From Arthrobacter agilis (GTDB lineage Bacteria > Actinomycetota > Actinomycetes > Actinomycetales > Micrococcaceae): a DNA stretch of 64,000 nucleotides. Positions 1-9,207 of the stretch are shown here, piece after piece. How positions within the stretch are numbered: the stretch's first letter is position 1; each line of letters starts with the position of its first letter. Under the pieces are notes generated by a model, which saw nothing but the letters and a program-made list of their open reading frames with translations, did not search any database and was not told the DNA's origin. The stretch is from contig NZ_NFSC01000031.1 of assembly GCF_002157505.1 (NCBI RefSeq), positions 124,001-188,000 on the forward strand. The letters are read 5' to 3'. A program made the translations under genes and the position numbers.

Positions 1-318
1 ACCATACGAGAACGCCGACACCTTGATGAGCGGAGAGCCGATCGTGGCGGCGACGAGCGACGACAGGGCGGAGATGTTGGCCGACGCGTCGGAGACGTTC
101 GACGTGATGCCGTCGACGGTCCTGAGCTGCTGGTGGGTGGTGCTCACCGTGCTGGTGACCTCCTCGATCAGTGGGGTCGTCTCGTCGGTGACGGTGCGGA
201 TGGCCTTGCGCAGCTCGTCGAACACGCGGCCGAGCTTCCAGATCGGCACGGCCAGCAGCAGGACCAGGACGGCGAACACGCCAGCAGCTATCAGGCCCGC
301 AATATCTCCACCTGACAT
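1..318 (-). CDS. DUF948 family membrane-anchored protein (C-terminus cut by window edge)
   Basis: The reading frame starts at an ATG at 318, preceded by AGGAGACC, and runs off the left edge without a stop, so only about 106 residues are visible. The start MSGGDIAGLIAAG leads into one hydrophobic helix (about residues 6-26), followed by a long polar helix rich in Thr, Ser, Val and Asp. That pattern, ending in a segment like SPLIKVSAFSY, is typical of DUF948, an actinobacterial and firmicute family of unknown function with one N-terminal membrane anchor and a predicted coiled coil. It is on the same strand as rpsD but separated from it by a strong hairpin. The family call is fairly sure; no function can be assigned. 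Confidence 0.8.
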   Translation of the reverse strand, partial: MSGGDIAGLIAAGVFAVLVLLLAVPIWKLGRVFDELRKAIRTVTDETTPLIEEVTSTVSTTHQQLRTVDGITSNVSDASANISALSSLVAATIGSPLIKVSAFSYG

Positions 319-395
319 GGGCGGTCTCCTTTACGCAGGGTGCACCGCCTCTCGGGCGGGCATGGGAATTCTTGCTCCTAGTACCTTACAGAACG

Positions 396-425
396 AAGAG
401 CCCGCGGCGTGTGCCGCGGGCTCTT
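396..425 (-). terminator. Hairpin terminator after rpsD
   Basis: A 13-bp perfect stem (arms 396-408 and 413-425) encloses a 4-base loop, about 50 bases past the rpsD stop. It lacks a clear U-tract on either side. It probably ends the rpsD transcript before the DUF948 gene. Confidence 0.7.
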
Positions 426-473
426 GGTCTGCACTTCTCGCTCGAGGCTGCCGGATACGGTCAGCCGGGGCGA

Positions 474-1100
474 CTAGCGTGCGTAGTACTCGACAACGAG
501 CTGCTCTTCGCAGGTCACGGGGACCTCGGAGCGCTTCGGGCGACGCACGAGGCGCGCCTGGAGCTTGTCGAGCTGGACGTCCAGGTAGCCGGGAACGGCG
601 GGGAGGACGTCGCGGTGCGCACCAGCGGCAGCAACCTGGAGCGGGACCATGGTCTCGCTGCGGCTGTGGACGTGGATGAGCTGGCCTTCGGACACGCGGA
701 ACGACGGACGGTCCACGCGGGCACCGTCCACCATGATGTGGCGGTGCACGATGAGCTGGCGGGCCTGGGCGCTGGTCCGGGCGAAGCCGGCACGCAGCAC
801 GAGGGCATCGAGACGCATCTCGAGCAGCTCGATCAGGTTCTCACCGGTCAGGCCGGCGGTGCGGCGGGCTTCCTCGAAGATGCGGGCCATCTGCGCTTCG
901 CGGATGTTGTACTGGGCGCGCAGACGCTGCTTTTCGCGCAGGCGTACGGCGTAGTCGCTGTCCTGCTTGCGACGCGCACGGCCGTGCTGGCCCGGCGCGT
1001 AGGGCCGACGCTCGAGGTACTTCTCTGCCTTCGGGGTCAGAGCGATGCCGAGGGCGCGCGAGATGCGGACCTTCCGGCGGGCACGTGTGTTGTTAGCCAC
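474..1100 (-). CDS. rpsD: 30S ribosomal protein S4
   Basis: Ribosomal protein S4 is a primary binder of 16S rRNA that helps nucleate small-subunit assembly and takes part in decoding accuracy. The 208-residue product begins MANNTRARRKVRISRALG, has the basic N-terminal half with the motif YAPGQHGRARRKQ, and carries an S4 RNA-binding domain in the centre (RLDALVLRAGFA, QARQLIVHRHI). The start is a GTG at 1100: the reading frame stays open further upstream, but conservation begins here and AAAGGTAAAC precedes it. The gene stands alone with about 310 bases of leader upstream. This is the actinobacterial form without the zinc-binding N-terminal cysteines. Confidence 0.97.
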   Translation of the reverse strand: MANNTRARRKVRISRALGIALTPKAEKYLERRPYAPGQHGRARRKQDSDYAVRLREKQRLRAQYNIREAQMARIFEEARRTAGLTGENLIELLEMRLDALVLRAGFARTSAQARQLIVHRHIMVDGARVDRPSFRVSEGQLIHVHSRSETMVPLQVAAAGAHRDVLPAVPGYLDVQLDKLQARLVRRPKRSEVPVTCEEQLVVEYYAR

Positions 1101-1412
1101 GTTTACCTTTCGATGTTTTTGCGGCGAAGGAACGGACTTGCGCCACGGGGGCGTCCGCACTTCTGGTGTCGCTGGCCTCCACTTGCGGAGAGCCGGGATT
1201 GGCCGCTTCCCGGTACTACAGTGCGCTGCGACCCTGGCCGCCACTCCATGCCGGGCAGCAGGAAACCTGCGGTACGGCATGGGAGGGAAGGCTGGTACAC
1301 GACGACTTGCCAGTCAGCGTTCAATGCTAGCAGTCGGCCCACCGGGCTGCCGAATCGCAGGCCTGCGAGTCGTGCGCTTCCCGGCGCTAATTCCAGGCGC
1401 TAATTCCCGGCG
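1101..1412. other. Intergenic region upstream of rpsD
   Basis: No gene is seen in these 312 bases. They should hold the rpsD promoter and leader. A TAGCAT (complement of 1325-1330) is the best -10 candidate, with a poor -35. The rarA-proximal end holds part of a 13-base tandem repeat. I saw no recognisable S4 autoregulatory structure. Confidence 0.4.
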
Positions 1413-1421
1413 CTACTTCCC
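1383..1421. repeat. Three tandem 13-base repeats across the rarA stop codon
   Basis: Units at 1383-1395, 1396-1408 and 1409-1421 read GGCGCTAATTCCA, GGCGCTAATTCCC and GGCGCTACTTCCC. The third unit contains the rarA stop codon (TAG, complement of 1413-1415). Confidence 0.9.
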
Positions 1422-2885
1422 GCGGATGATCCGCCGGAGCTTCGCCAGGCGTGAGGCGATGTCCCGCTCGACGCCCCGGTCCGTCGGCTCGTAGTAGTCG
1501 CGCCCCACGAGGTCATCCGGTGCGTACTGCTGCAGCGCGATGCCGTGCGGCTCGTCGTGCGAGTACACGTAGCCCTTCCCGTGCCCGAGCTGCGATGCCC
1601 CCGGGTAGTGCGCGTCCCTCAGGTGGGCGGGTATCCCCTGGCCCCGGCCCGCCCTCACGTCCGCGATGGCCGCGTTGATGCCGTTGTAGGCCGCATTCGA
1701 CTTCGGGGCGGTCGCGATGTGCACCACTGCCTCCGCGAGGATGATCCGTGCCTCGGGCATGCCCACGAGCTGCACTGCCTGGGCGGCCGCGACTGCGGTC
1801 TGGAGGGCGGTCGGATCGGCCATCCCCACGTCCTCGGACGCGGAGATCATCAGTCGCCGGGCGATGAACCGCGGGTCCTCCCCCGCCTCGAGCATCCGTG
1901 CGACGTAGTGCAGCGCGGCGTCGACGTCCGACCCGCGGAGGGACTTGATGAAGGCGCTCGCCACGTCGTAGTGCTGGTCGCCCGCGCGGTCGTAGCGCAG
2001 GGCGGCGACGTCGACGGCCTTCTCCGCGTGGTCCAGCGTGACCAGGACGGGCGCCGCGTCCTCGCCTGCGTCGTCGCCCTCTCCGTCGTCGTCGTCGGTC
2101 CAGTCCTCGCCGCCCCGATGAGCGCCAGGCTGCGGTTCCCGTTCGGAGTGTGCGACGCCGGCCGCCGCTTCCAGCGCCGTCAGGCCGCGTCGCGCGTCAC
2201 CGGCCGCCAGGCGGACGAGGTGCTCGAGTGCCTCCTCCGAGAGTTCCACGGTGCCCGCCAGGCCGCGCTCGTCATCGACGGCGCGCTGCAGCAGCCCGCG
2301 GATGTCCGATTCGTCCAGCGGCCGGAGTGTCTGCAGGAGCGAGCGGGACAGCAGCGGTGACACCACGGAGAACGAGGGATTCTCCGTCGTGGCGGCGATC
2401 AGCACCACCCACCCGTTCTCCACGCCGGGCAGCAGGGCATCCTGCTGGGCCTTATTGAAGCGATGGATCTCGTCGAGGAACAGCACGGTGGTCTGCCGGT
2501 ACAGGTCCCGGGAGGTCAGGGCATCGTCCATGACGCGCCGGACGTCCTTGACCCCGGCGGTGATAGCGGACAGCTCGACGAACTTCCGGCCCTGGCCGCG
2601 CGCGATCACGTGGGCGAGGGTCGTCTTGCCGGTGCCCGGCGGGCCCCAGAGGATCACGGACGACGGCGCCGCGTGGGCCCCGGGGTCGTGCTCGCCGGCG
2701 AGTGTCCGGAGCGGTGATCCGCGGCCGAGCAGGTGCTGCTGCCCCACGACCTCGTCCAGGCTGCGCGGTCGCATGCGCACCGCGAGGGGGCTGCGGGGCC
2801 GCACGACGCCGGGCGCACGGACGCCACCGGCAGGTGGGTCGTCCGACTCGTCGTCCTCCGCCGCGGCACTGAATAGATCATTCAC
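1413..2885 (-). CDS. rarA: Replication-associated recombination protein A (AAA ATPase)
   Basis: RarA/MgsA is a clamp-loader-like AAA+ ATPase that acts at stalled replication forks. The 490-residue product has Walker [10 protein letters not shown] (about 81-89), Walker [10 protein letters not shown] (about 136-144) and the C-terminal tetramerisation part of the family ([29 protein letters not shown]-like YSHDEPHG). An acidic Asp/Glu/Gly insert near residues 260-295 looks disordered. The start is taken at GTG 2885, giving the usual beginning MNDLFSAA. A second in-frame GTG at 2924 would add 13 residues and enter the divergent promoter region. The gene ends within a 13-base tandem repeat. Confidence 0.93.
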   Translation of the reverse strand: MNDLFSAAAEDDESDDPPAGGVRAPGVVRPRSPLAVRMRPRSLDEVVGQQHLLGRGSPLRTLAGEHDPGAHAAPSSVILWGPPGTGKTTLAHVIARGQGRKFVELSAITAGVKDVRRVMDDALTSRDLYRQTTVLFLDEIHRFNKAQQDALLPGVENGWVVLIAATTENPSFSVVSPLLSRSLLQTLRPLDESDIRGLLQRAVDDERGLAGTVELSEEALEHLVRLAAGDARRGLTALEAAAGVAHSEREPQPGAHRGGEDWTDDDDGEGDDAGEDAAPVLVTLDHAEKAVDVAALRYDRAGDQHYDVASAFIKSLRGSDVDAALHYVARMLEAGEDPRFIARRLMISASEDVGMADPTALQTAVAAAQAVQLVGMPEARIILAEAVVHIATAPKSNAAYNGINAAIADVRAGRGQGIPAHLRDAHYPGASQLGHGKGYVYSHDEPHGIALQQYAPDDLVGRDYYEPTDRGVERDIASRLAKLRRIIRGK

Positions 2886-2969
2886 AGCGCCAACGTTACT
2901 GTGGGGCACTGACCCGGCCGCCACCGCGGTGGCTCCGTGCGGTTGCCGTCGCGAGCGGAAAGGATGGCC

Positions 2970-3641
2970 ATGCCCGCCAGATCCGTCCTCGTCGAGGTGC
3001 AGCGCCTCGACGGCTGGCTCGCCCGGTTCGGGGAGCGCAACGGCTCCTACTCCCTGCAGCCCGATCCCGGAAAAGGCGACGGCTCCGTGAGGGTGACGGG
3101 CGCCAACGGCTGCATCGCGGTCCTGAGCCCACCCCTGCCGGGAGCCCCGGCACCCGCCGGAGCCGGCGGGGACGACCTCCTGCGGGCCCTGGTGTCGGGA
3201 GTCGACGCATCGGCCGTCGTGGGACTCCTGCTGGTACGGCGCGGCGGCTACTCGGTGGGGGTCGCCCGGGCCGGCGCGGTGCTGTCCTCAAAAACGGGGA
3301 CGCGGTACGTCCAGGGCAGGACGGCCGCCGGAGGCTGGTCCCAGCAGCGCTTCGCCCGACGACGCGCCAACCAGGCCGATGCCCTCGTGGAGGAGACGGC
3401 CGCGCGTGCCGCCACGCTTTATGGAGCGGAGCCGCCGTCGTGCCTCCAGCTCGGCGGCGACAGGGCGCTCGCGACCAGCACGCTCGGCGAGCCGGTGCTC
3501 GCACCCTACGCCGGGCTCCCGCAGGTCCCCTTCCTGACGGTGCCCGATCCCCGCTTCGCCGTCCTCAAGGAGGCGGCGCGCTCGGCGCTGTCGATCAGGA
3601 TCACCGTGACCGACCCGCCGACCGAGGCTGACAGGTCCTGA
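2970..3641 (+). CDS. acVLRF1 family peptidyl-tRNA hydrolase (Vms1/ANKZF1-like release factor)
   Basis: The 223-residue protein matches the actinobacterial VLRF1 family, relatives of eukaryotic Vms1/ANKZF1, which releases nascent chains from stalled 60S subunits. The diagnostic stretch is [20 protein letters not shown] (about 113-132), where the GGWSQQ loop corresponds to the Gln-bearing catalytic loop of eRF1-like hydrolases. The ATG at 2970 is preferred over ATG 2964 because GGAAAGG ends just before 2964, giving a proper 6-base gap to 2970. It is divergent from rarA with only 84 bases between. A role in ribosome rescue is inferred from the family, not shown here. Confidence 0.8.
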   Translation: MPARSVLVEVQRLDGWLARFGERNGSYSLQPDPGKGDGSVRVTGANGCIAVLSPPLPGAPAPAGAGGDDLLRALVSGVDASAVVGLLLVRRGGYSVGVARAGAVLSSKTGTRYVQGRTAAGGWSQQRFARRRANQADALVEETAARAATLYGAEPPSCLQLGGDRALATSTLGEPVLAPYAGLPQVPFLTVPDPRFAVLKEAARSALSIRITVTDPPTEADRS

Positions 3642-3803
3642 CGCAGTCCTGCCCGTCCTCTGGCCGGGCCGAACCGTGCCTGCCCCTGCCCACGCTCCGA
3701 CCGGGCCGGAACCGCAGTCTGCTCGTGCCCGCGCTCTGACCAACCCTGGCGCAGTCCTGCCTGCGCCCTAACCGATCCGGTGGCGGGCCCAGGTGGTTCC
3801 CGC
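3642..3803. other. Short degenerate-repeat spacer between convergent genes
   Basis: About 160 bases between two convergent genes hold C-rich, loosely repeated words such as CAGTCCTGCC and GCAGTC. No terminator with a U-tract and no gene is seen. Confidence 0.4.
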
Positions 3804-4466
3804 TCAGGCGTCCTGCGAGGCCGCCGTGCGCAGAGCCGTGATGGCCGCGGCGGCGTCGTCCGCCCCGTAGACCGAGGAACCCGCGACGAACACCGTCGCC
3901 CCGGCATCCGCGGCGCGGAGGATGGTCTCCTCCGTGATGCCGCCGTCGACCTGGATGACCAGGTCGAGTCCCGCACCCTCGATGGCCGCGGCGGCCCGGC
4001 GGATCTTCGGCAGCGTGAGGTCCAGGAAGGACTGCCCGCCGAAGCCCGGCTCCACCGTCATCACGAGCAGCATGTCGAGTTCGCCGAGCATGTCGAGGTA
4101 CGGCTCCATGGGTGTCGCCGGCCGCAGTGCCATGGCCGCTTTCGCGCCGGCGTCCCGCAGTTCCCGGGCCAGTTTCACCGGGGCGGTGGCCGCTTCGGCG
4201 TGGAAGGTCACGGACGCGGCGCCGGCCTCGGCGTAGAGGGGTGCCCAGCGGTCGGCGTCCTCGATCATGAGGTGCACATCGAGCGGCAGCGGGCTGACCT
4301 GCTGGATCCGGCGGACGACGGGCAGGCCGAGTGTCAGGTTCGGCACAAAGTGGTTGTCCATGACGTCCACGTGCACGGCGTCCGCGGAGGAGATGCGCTG
4401 CAGTTCGGCCTCGAGGTTGACGAAGTCCGCCGAGAGGATGCTCGGGTTGATACGGAGGTGCGTCAC
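3804..4466 (-). CDS. rpe: Ribulose-phosphate 3-epimerase
   Basis: This enzyme interconverts ribulose 5-phosphate and xylulose 5-phosphate in the pentose phosphate pathway. The 220-residue TIM barrel has [19 protein letters not shown] (metal-binding His and Asp), [16 protein letters not shown] (phosphate loop) and VDGGI with the catalytic Asp. The start chosen is GTG 4466, 8 bases after AAAGGA. An in-frame ATG at 4514 overlaps the rsmB stop as ATGA and would add 16 residues, so translational coupling from that codon cannot be excluded. It is the last gene of the def-fmt-rsmB-rpe run. Confidence 0.95.
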   Translation of the reverse strand: MTHLRINPSILSADFVNLEAELQRISSADAVHVDVMDNHFVPNLTLGLPVVRRIQQVSPLPLDVHLMIEDADRWAPLYAEAGAASVTFHAEAATAPVKLARELRDAGAKAAMALRPATPMEPYLDMLGELDMLLVMTVEPGFGGQSFLDLTLPKIRRAAAAIEGAGLDLVIQVDGGITEETILRAADAGATVFVAGSSVYGADDAAAAITALRTAASQDA

Positions 4467-4510
4467 AGCCGTTCCTTTCGTTGCGGGTACACCGGGAGCG
4501 AGGTCCGCCG

Positions 4511-6163
4511 TCATGGGGTCTTCCGAAGCAGCGCGAGGTACATCGCGTCCGTGCCGTGAACATGCGGCCAGAGCTGCGCGCTGGTCCCGTGACCGGCCCC
4601 CAGCGCTCCCCCGATGCTGACGGCGTCGAGCGCCGCACCAGCATCGAGCCGCTCGAATCCCGGGCGCTTGCGCAGGCAGTCGTCGACGACGGCGTCCGTC
4701 TCCGCGTGGTGCGGCGAGCACGTCACGTAGGCGACGACGCCGCCCGGCGCGACGGCGTCGAGGGCGGATGCCAGCAGTTCGCGCTGCAGGGGCGCCAGTC
4801 CCACGAGGTCCGCCGGCTTGCGCCGCCACCGGGATTCCGGCCGGCGCCGCAGCGCTCCGAGTCCCGTGCAGGGGGCGTCGACGAGGACGCGGTCGTAGCG
4901 GTCCGGCTGCTCCTGCCCGATCTCGCGTCCGTCGCCGACGCGCACCGTCCATGAGTCCTCGGGCAACGGTCGCAGCGCCTGCCGGACGAGCTGGGCGCGG
5001 TGCGGAACAGGCTCGTTCGCCGTGAGGTGGACGCCGCTGTCCTGGCCGATCGCCGCGAGAAGGGCCGTCTTGCCACCGGGACCGGCACACAGGTCGAGCC
5101 ATTCCTCCGCTCCGGCCCTCCGTCCCGTGCCGAGGTCCACGGCGGCCAGGGCGCGGGCCACGAGCTGCGACCCGGAATCCTGCACGCGGATGGTGCCCGT
5201 CGAGACCCCGGGAAGCCGGCTGACGTCGCCGCCCGAGTAGTAGGCCGACCCTGGAGCGAGGCGGCCGGGCTCGGCTCCTTCCTCCAGGGCGCCGTCCAGC
5301 GAGGCGAGTCCCGGCAGCGCCACGAGGTGCACCACGGGTGCGGCATTGTCCGCTGCCAGCAAGGCGTCGATCTCGGCGACGTCGCGTCCGTGGGCGACGA
5401 GTGCCTGGCGCAGTGCGCGGACGATCCACTCCGGGTGGCTGTACGTCAAAGCTGCGATGGCGGTGGCGTCCGTCATTCCGTCGACGAGCTCGCCGATCCA
5501 CCCGTCGAGATCGTGCGTAGTGACCTTGCGGAGCACGGCGTTGACCAGCGACGACGGTCCGGCACCGATGACGGCGCGCACCAGCCCCACGGTCTGGTCC
5601 AGGGCGGCGTGGGCTGGCACGCGCATCGCCAGGAGCTGGTGGACCCCGATCCGCAGGGCGTCCAGCACCGCAGGGTCGAGCTGGTCGAGCGGCCGGTCCA
5701 CGCACCGGGCGAGGACGGCGTCGTAGGTCCCCTGACCCCGCAGGGCCCCGTAGGTCAGCTCGGTGGCGAACCCGGCGTCCCGCCGGTCCAGCTTGTGCTT
5801 ACGGATGCTCGTCGGCAGCACAAGGTTCGCGTAGGCGTCCTCTGCAGCGACGGCCCGCAGGACCTCGAACGCCACGAGGCGGGCCGGATCGGCGCGGCGG
5901 GTGCGCTGCGCCGGCGCGGCCTGCGAGAACTGCCGCTCGCCGCCCCGGTTGCGCTCGCGCCCCTGCTCGTTCCGGCGGCGGTTGCCGCCCTGTCCGCCGC
6001 CCTTGCCGGCGGCCCCCCTGGCCCCTGAGCTGCCGGACCCGCCGGAGCTGCCGGACCCGCCGGACCCGCCGGATCCCCTGTTGGTTCCGCCGGACCCGCC
6101 GGACCCGCCGGACCCGCTGTTGGTTCCGCCGGATCCCCGGTTCGTTCCTCCGGTAGCGCTCAC
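4511..6163 (-). CDS. rsmB: 16S rRNA (cytosine-967 C5)-methyltransferase RsmB
   Basis: RsmB methylates C967 of 16S rRNA using S-adenosylmethionine. After a low-complexity Gly/Ser/Arg N-terminus of about 75 residues comes a NusB-like RNA-binding domain (from [11 protein letters not shown]), then the Rossmann methyltransferase domain with [33 protein letters not shown] and the second cysteine in [12 protein letters not shown]. The total of 550 residues exceeds the usual 430-480 because of the N-terminal tail. The start is a GTG that overlaps the fmt stop (GTGA), consistent with coupling. Confidence 0.93.
   Translation of the reverse strand: MSATGGTNRGSGGTNSGSGGSGGSGGTNRGSGGSGGSGSSGGSGSSGARGAAGKGGGQGGNRRRNEQGRERNRGGERQFSQAAPAQRTRRADPARLVAFEVLRAVAAEDAYANLVLPTSIRKHKLDRRDAGFATELTYGALRGQGTYDAVLARCVDRPLDQLDPAVLDALRIGVHQLLAMRVPAHAALDQTVGLVRAVIGAGPSSLVNAVLRKVTTHDLDGWIGELVDGMTDATAIAALTYSHPEWIVRALRQALVAHGRDVAEIDALLAADNAAPVVHLVALPGLASLDGALEEGAEPGRLAPGSAYYSGGDVSRLPGVSTGTIRVQDSGSQLVARALAAVDLGTGRRAGAEEWLDLCAGPGGKTALLAAIGQDSGVHLTANEPVPHRAQLVRQALRPLPEDSWTVRVGDGREIGQEQPDRYDRVLVDAPCTGLGALRRRPESRWRRKPADLVGLAPLQRELLASALDAVAPGGVVAYVTCSPHHAETDAVVDDCLRKRPGFERLDAGAALDAVSIGGALGAGHGTSAQLWPHVHGTDAMYLALLRKTP
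5985..6130. repeat. In-frame Gly/Ser-coding short repeats at the rsmB 5' end
   Basis: Repeated 9-base words close to CCGGACCCG, mixed with 15-18-base longer copies, encode a GGS/GGTN linker at the RsmB N-terminus. Being a multiple of three, length changes would keep the frame. Confidence 0.75.
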
Positions 6164-7146
6164 TCGAACACCAGCTCTCCGCGCGTCGCCGCGCCCCGTG
6201 CCCAGTCGAGGGCATCCATCATCTTCTTGCCGGCGGGCTGGAGGGTCCCGAGCACCACCGGTTCCGTACCCGTCCCTACCCGCACTTCCCGCCCCACGAC
6301 CTGCAGGGCGCCCGGTGCCGGCCGGGCCGTCCCGCCGTCAGTCCCGCCGTCAGTCCCGGTGTCGGTCCCGGTGCCGGACGGCGTTCCGGCGGTTTCGTGC
6401 GCCAGAGGCGCTACCGGTCCGAGCTTCACGCGCTGACCGTCCAGGGTGGTCCAGGCACCGGGCTCAGGGGTGACCGCGTTGATGCGACGTCGGACCGCGA
6501 CGGCAGGCTGGAACCAGTCGATGCGCGCGTCGTCGATGGTGAGTTTCGGCGCGAAGCTCGGCTCGCCCGTCTGCGGGGTGGCCGTCACGCGACCCGCGTC
6601 GATGCCGGACAGGGTCTGCACGAGGAGGACGGCGCCGCTGTGCGACAGTCGCTCGAGGACCTCGCCGCTCGTGGCTCCGGGCTCCAGGGTCTCCGTCATG
6701 ACCCCGAAGACGGGCCCCGTGTCGAGCCCTTCCTCCAGCCGGAACGTGGTTGCCCCCGTGATGTCGTCCCCGGCGAGCACGGCGTGCTGCACCGGAGCGG
6801 CACCCCGCCAGGCAGGGAGGACGGAGAAATGCAGGTTGATCCAGCCGTGCTCGGGAACGGCCAGTCCGGCCGGCGGCACGATCCCGCCATAGGCGACGAT
6901 CGCTGCTGCGTCGAGGTCGAGGGTCCCGAGGTGGCCGATCAGCTCCGGCGTGAAGCGGTTCGCCTTGAGGACCGCCAGTCCCAGGTCCTCGGCCGCCGCG
7001 GCGACCGGGCTCGGGGTCAGGACCTTCCTGCGGCCCCGCGGAGCGTCGACGCGGGTGAGCACGGCGGCGACGTCGAAGCCGGCGTCGACGAGAGCGCGCA
7101 GCGACGGGACGGCGACCTCGGGTGTCCCGGCGAACAGGATCCTCAT
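6160..7146 (-). CDS. fmt: Methionyl-tRNA formyltransferase
   Basis: Fmt formylates initiator Met-tRNA using 10-formyltetrahydrofolate. The product of 328 residues begins MRILFAGTPEVAVPSLRAL, and has the active-site segment INLHFSVLPAWRGAAPVQ and the LEEGLDTGPVF motif. The C-terminal tRNA-binding domain contains an unusual Gly/Thr/Asp low-complexity insert near residues 262-282. The gene is preceded directly by def, whose TGA overlaps the fmt ATG as ATGA, and followed by rsmB with a GTGA overlap, so three of the enzymes around initiator tRNA and peptide start processing are translated together. Confidence 0.96.
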   Translation of the reverse strand: MRILFAGTPEVAVPSLRALVDAGFDVAAVLTRVDAPRGRRKVLTPSPVAAAAEDLGLAVLKANRFTPELIGHLGTLDLDAAAIVAYGGIVPPAGLAVPEHGWINLHFSVLPAWRGAAPVQHAVLAGDDITGATTFRLEEGLDTGPVFGVMTETLEPGATSGEVLERLSHSGAVLLVQTLSGIDAGRVTATPQTGEPSFAPKLTIDDARIDWFQPAVAVRRRINAVTPEPGAWTTLDGQRVKLGPVAPLAHETAGTPSGTGTDTGTDGGTDGGTARPAPGALQVVGREVRVGTGTEPVVLGTLQPAGKKMMDALDWARGAATRGELVFE

Positions 7147-7757
7147 CGGGCGCCCTGCCCGAACGTCCCGGTGCTGCGGGACGCTGTTCCGCCGGATGCG
7201 GGCCCCTGCGTGAAGCTCGAGCCGAGCGACCGGGAGCGCTGCGCGGCGGTGCGGGAGGTGACGCGGTTGTACTCCGCGCTGCGGATGGCCCTGAGGGCGC
7301 TCTTGCGGTCCTCGCCCTCGAGGCGGTCGATGTACAGGGTTCCGCGGAGGTGGTCGGTCTCGTGCTGCAGGGCCCGCGCCAGCATGCCCGTCCCTTCGAC
7401 CACGACGTCACCGCCCGAGACGTCCTTGCCCGTGACCCGCGCCCAGTCCGTCCTGCCCACGTAGCTTCCCAGCCCGGGGACCGACAGGCAGCCTTCGACG
7501 TCGGACTCCCCCTGGGACTCCCCGCCGACCTCGAGTACCGGGTTCACCACGTGGCCCTGGACGCCGTCGACCCGGTAGGTGAACACCTGCAGCCCGATGC
7601 CGACCTGGGGAGCGGCGAGGCCTGCTCCCTGGACATCGATCATCGTCTCGGTCATGTCCTCGACCAGCCGGGCCAGCTCCGGTCCGAAGTCGGTGACCTC
7701 CGCGGCCGGCGTGCGGAGGATCGGGTCGCCGATCATTCGGATACTCAGGACGGCCAT
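7143..7757 (-). CDS. def: Peptide deformylase
   Basis: This iron/zinc enzyme removes the formyl group from nascent proteins. It shows the three family motifs: GAGLAAPQVG, EGCLSVPG (metal-binding Cys) and QHETDHL (HExxH-type metal ligands). The catalytic core is about 165 residues. The C-terminal 40 residues (RTAAQRSRSLG onward) are a basic, Ser/Gly-rich extension seen in some actinobacterial deformylases. The start is ATG 7757 with GAGGAAC about 10 bases upstream. It is the first gene of the def-fmt-rsmB-rpe run. Confidence 0.96.
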   Translation of the reverse strand: MAVLSIRMIGDPILRTPAAEVTDFGPELARLVEDMTETMIDVQGAGLAAPQVGIGLQVFTYRVDGVQGHVVNPVLEVGGESQGESDVEGCLSVPGLGSYVGRTDWARVTGKDVSGGDVVVEGTGMLARALQHETDHLRGTLYIDRLEGEDRKSALRAIRSAEYNRVTSRTAAQRSRSLGSSFTQGPASGGTASRSTGTFGQGAR

Positions 7758-7931
7758 CGGTGCTCTGTTCCTCGCTTCGGTCGCGGAGCGCGCGGAATGC
7801 GCGGGGATTGTCGGTGCCCGCGGCGTGACGCCGCGAGGCTCCCATCAATCCTAGTGCCGCTGCGTGCCGCGTCTGGCAGGAACCGTGAGCCCGGGAACGC
7901 GCCATAGCACTCTGGCCACAGCACTGGGGTA

Positions 7932-7957
7932 CCCGAAAGCCATGCCCGAAAGCCATG
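7932..7957. repeat. Two tandem copies of a 13-base word
   Basis: CCCGAAAGCCATG occurs at 7932-7944 and 7945-7957, with a partial third copy after it, in the gap between the nuclease-like gene and def. Confidence 0.9.
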
Positions 7958-8009
7958 CCCGAACCCCTGTGCCCCAGCCCTGCGCCCGAAGGCAGGCCCG
8001 CGCCCGGCC

Positions 8010-8885
8010 TCAGGCGGGCAGCGCAGGCACCGAGGGGACGGTCCTGCTGGGCGGGGGTCCGATCGGCAGCAGGGCGCGCCCGGCCTCCTCGGCTTCCAGC
8101 CCCGCCTCCCACGCCCGCCGCAACGCGCAGAACCTCAGCCAGTGATTGCGCAGCACGGCCGGGTTGGCCCGCATGGCCCGCACCTCGGTCTGCCCCACCG
8201 CGACCCCGAGCAGCAGCGGCTGGTCTCCGTGCGCCCAGGGGCGCCATTCGCCCTTCTGGGGATCCACGAGCGATTCCTCCGCCTTCATGCCCGCGACGAG
8301 CTGCATGACGACCTTGTCGTCGAGGGCCTTCACGAACCCGTCCCGGTCGGTGTTCTTGGTCTTGTAGTCGATGAGGCACGTCCGCCCGCCGATCGTGGCT
8401 ACGAGGTCCAGCGTTCCCGCGTAGCCCAATTCCGTGTTCCACACCGTCAGCTCGGGTTCGACGGGGCGGACGTCGTACAGGTCCCACCACACGTCGAACC
8501 GCTGCGCGAATCCCGCCTCGCCGTTCTCCTCCAGTGCGAGCCGTGCGGCGTCGAGCTCCTCGGGGCGGCCGAGCGCCCGCAGGGCCACCTGTTCGCAGTA
8601 GTGGTGCACGCGGGTCCCCCGCTGGGCGGCGTCGTCCCGATAGCGTTCGGCCGCCGCGGCGGCGTCCTTCACCGCCGTCCTGAGTTCCGCCGGATTCGCC
8701 AGGGCGCCGGGAAGGCGCGGGTCCCGTGACAGCGCACTCGCCGCCATGTGGCCGAACCAGCCGCCGAGCGAACTGGGCAACTGCGAGATGACGGTGGTGA
8801 TGGACGGGACGGAGGGCTGGTCCGCGGTGGAACGGGCGTACATCCTGCCGTGGGGTGTGGCGTGTGCGAGGAGCGGGGCGGTCAT
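8010..8885 (-). CDS. PD-(D/E)XK nuclease-like protein (RecB/Cas4-type fold)
   Basis: The 291-residue protein has no clear assigned role. It carries a likely PD-(D/E)XK nuclease core: an upstream His in GTRVHHYCEQ, then LGYAGTLDLVA (metal-binding Asp), then CLIDYKTKNT (Asp-x-Lys), in the order and spacing of RecB-family nucleases. A glutamate/glutamine-rich helix follows (VMQLVAGMKAEE), similar to motif QxxxY regions of that family. Similar proteins are common in Arthrobacter genomes and phages. The start is ATG 8885. No partner nuclease, helicase or phage gene lies beside it. Nuclease activity is inferred. Confidence 0.6.
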   Translation of the reverse strand: MTAPLLAHATPHGRMYARSTADQPSVPSITTVISQLPSSLGGWFGHMAASALSRDPRLPGALANPAELRTAVKDAAAAAERYRDDAAQRGTRVHHYCEQVALRALGRPEELDAARLALEENGEAGFAQRFDVWWDLYDVRPVEPELTVWNTELGYAGTLDLVATIGGRTCLIDYKTKNTDRDGFVKALDDKVVMQLVAGMKAEESLVDPQKGEWRPWAHGDQPLLLGVAVGQTEVRAMRANPAVLRNHWLRFCALRRAWEAGLEAEEAGRALLPIGPPPSRTVPSVPALPA

Positions 8886-9081
8886 GACTCCAGTCTCTCA
8901 GGTGCCTCTGACAGCCCTTGGACACGCTGGAGGAACCCGGCGGAGACCGCCCGCGGACACGTGGGCCCGACGCCGATTGGACGAACCCCCAAACGTCCTA
9001 TAGAGTTTTCTCTCGTTGGAAAACGAAGAAACACCGCGAAATGCACGGCATTGAACGGGGATTTCGGGTCTTTTTTCTTCT

Positions 9082-9155
9082 GCGGACGTAGCTCAGCTGG
9101 CTAGAGCACCACCTTGCCAAGGTGGATGTCGCGGGTTCGAATCCCGTCGTCCGCT
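9082..9155 (+). tRNA. tRNA-Gly (anticodon GCC), copy 1
   Basis: A full cloverleaf with acceptor GCGGACG/CGTCCGC, anticodon loop TTGCCAA and T-arm GGGTTCGAATCCC. CCA is not encoded. It is the first of a Gly-Cys-Val run and is identical to the copy at 9406. Confidence 0.95.
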
Positions 9156-9207
9156 CGCAAGTCACTGTAGAGCCGGATCAGTCCGGTGACCGGAGCGATC
9201 CGGTCAT

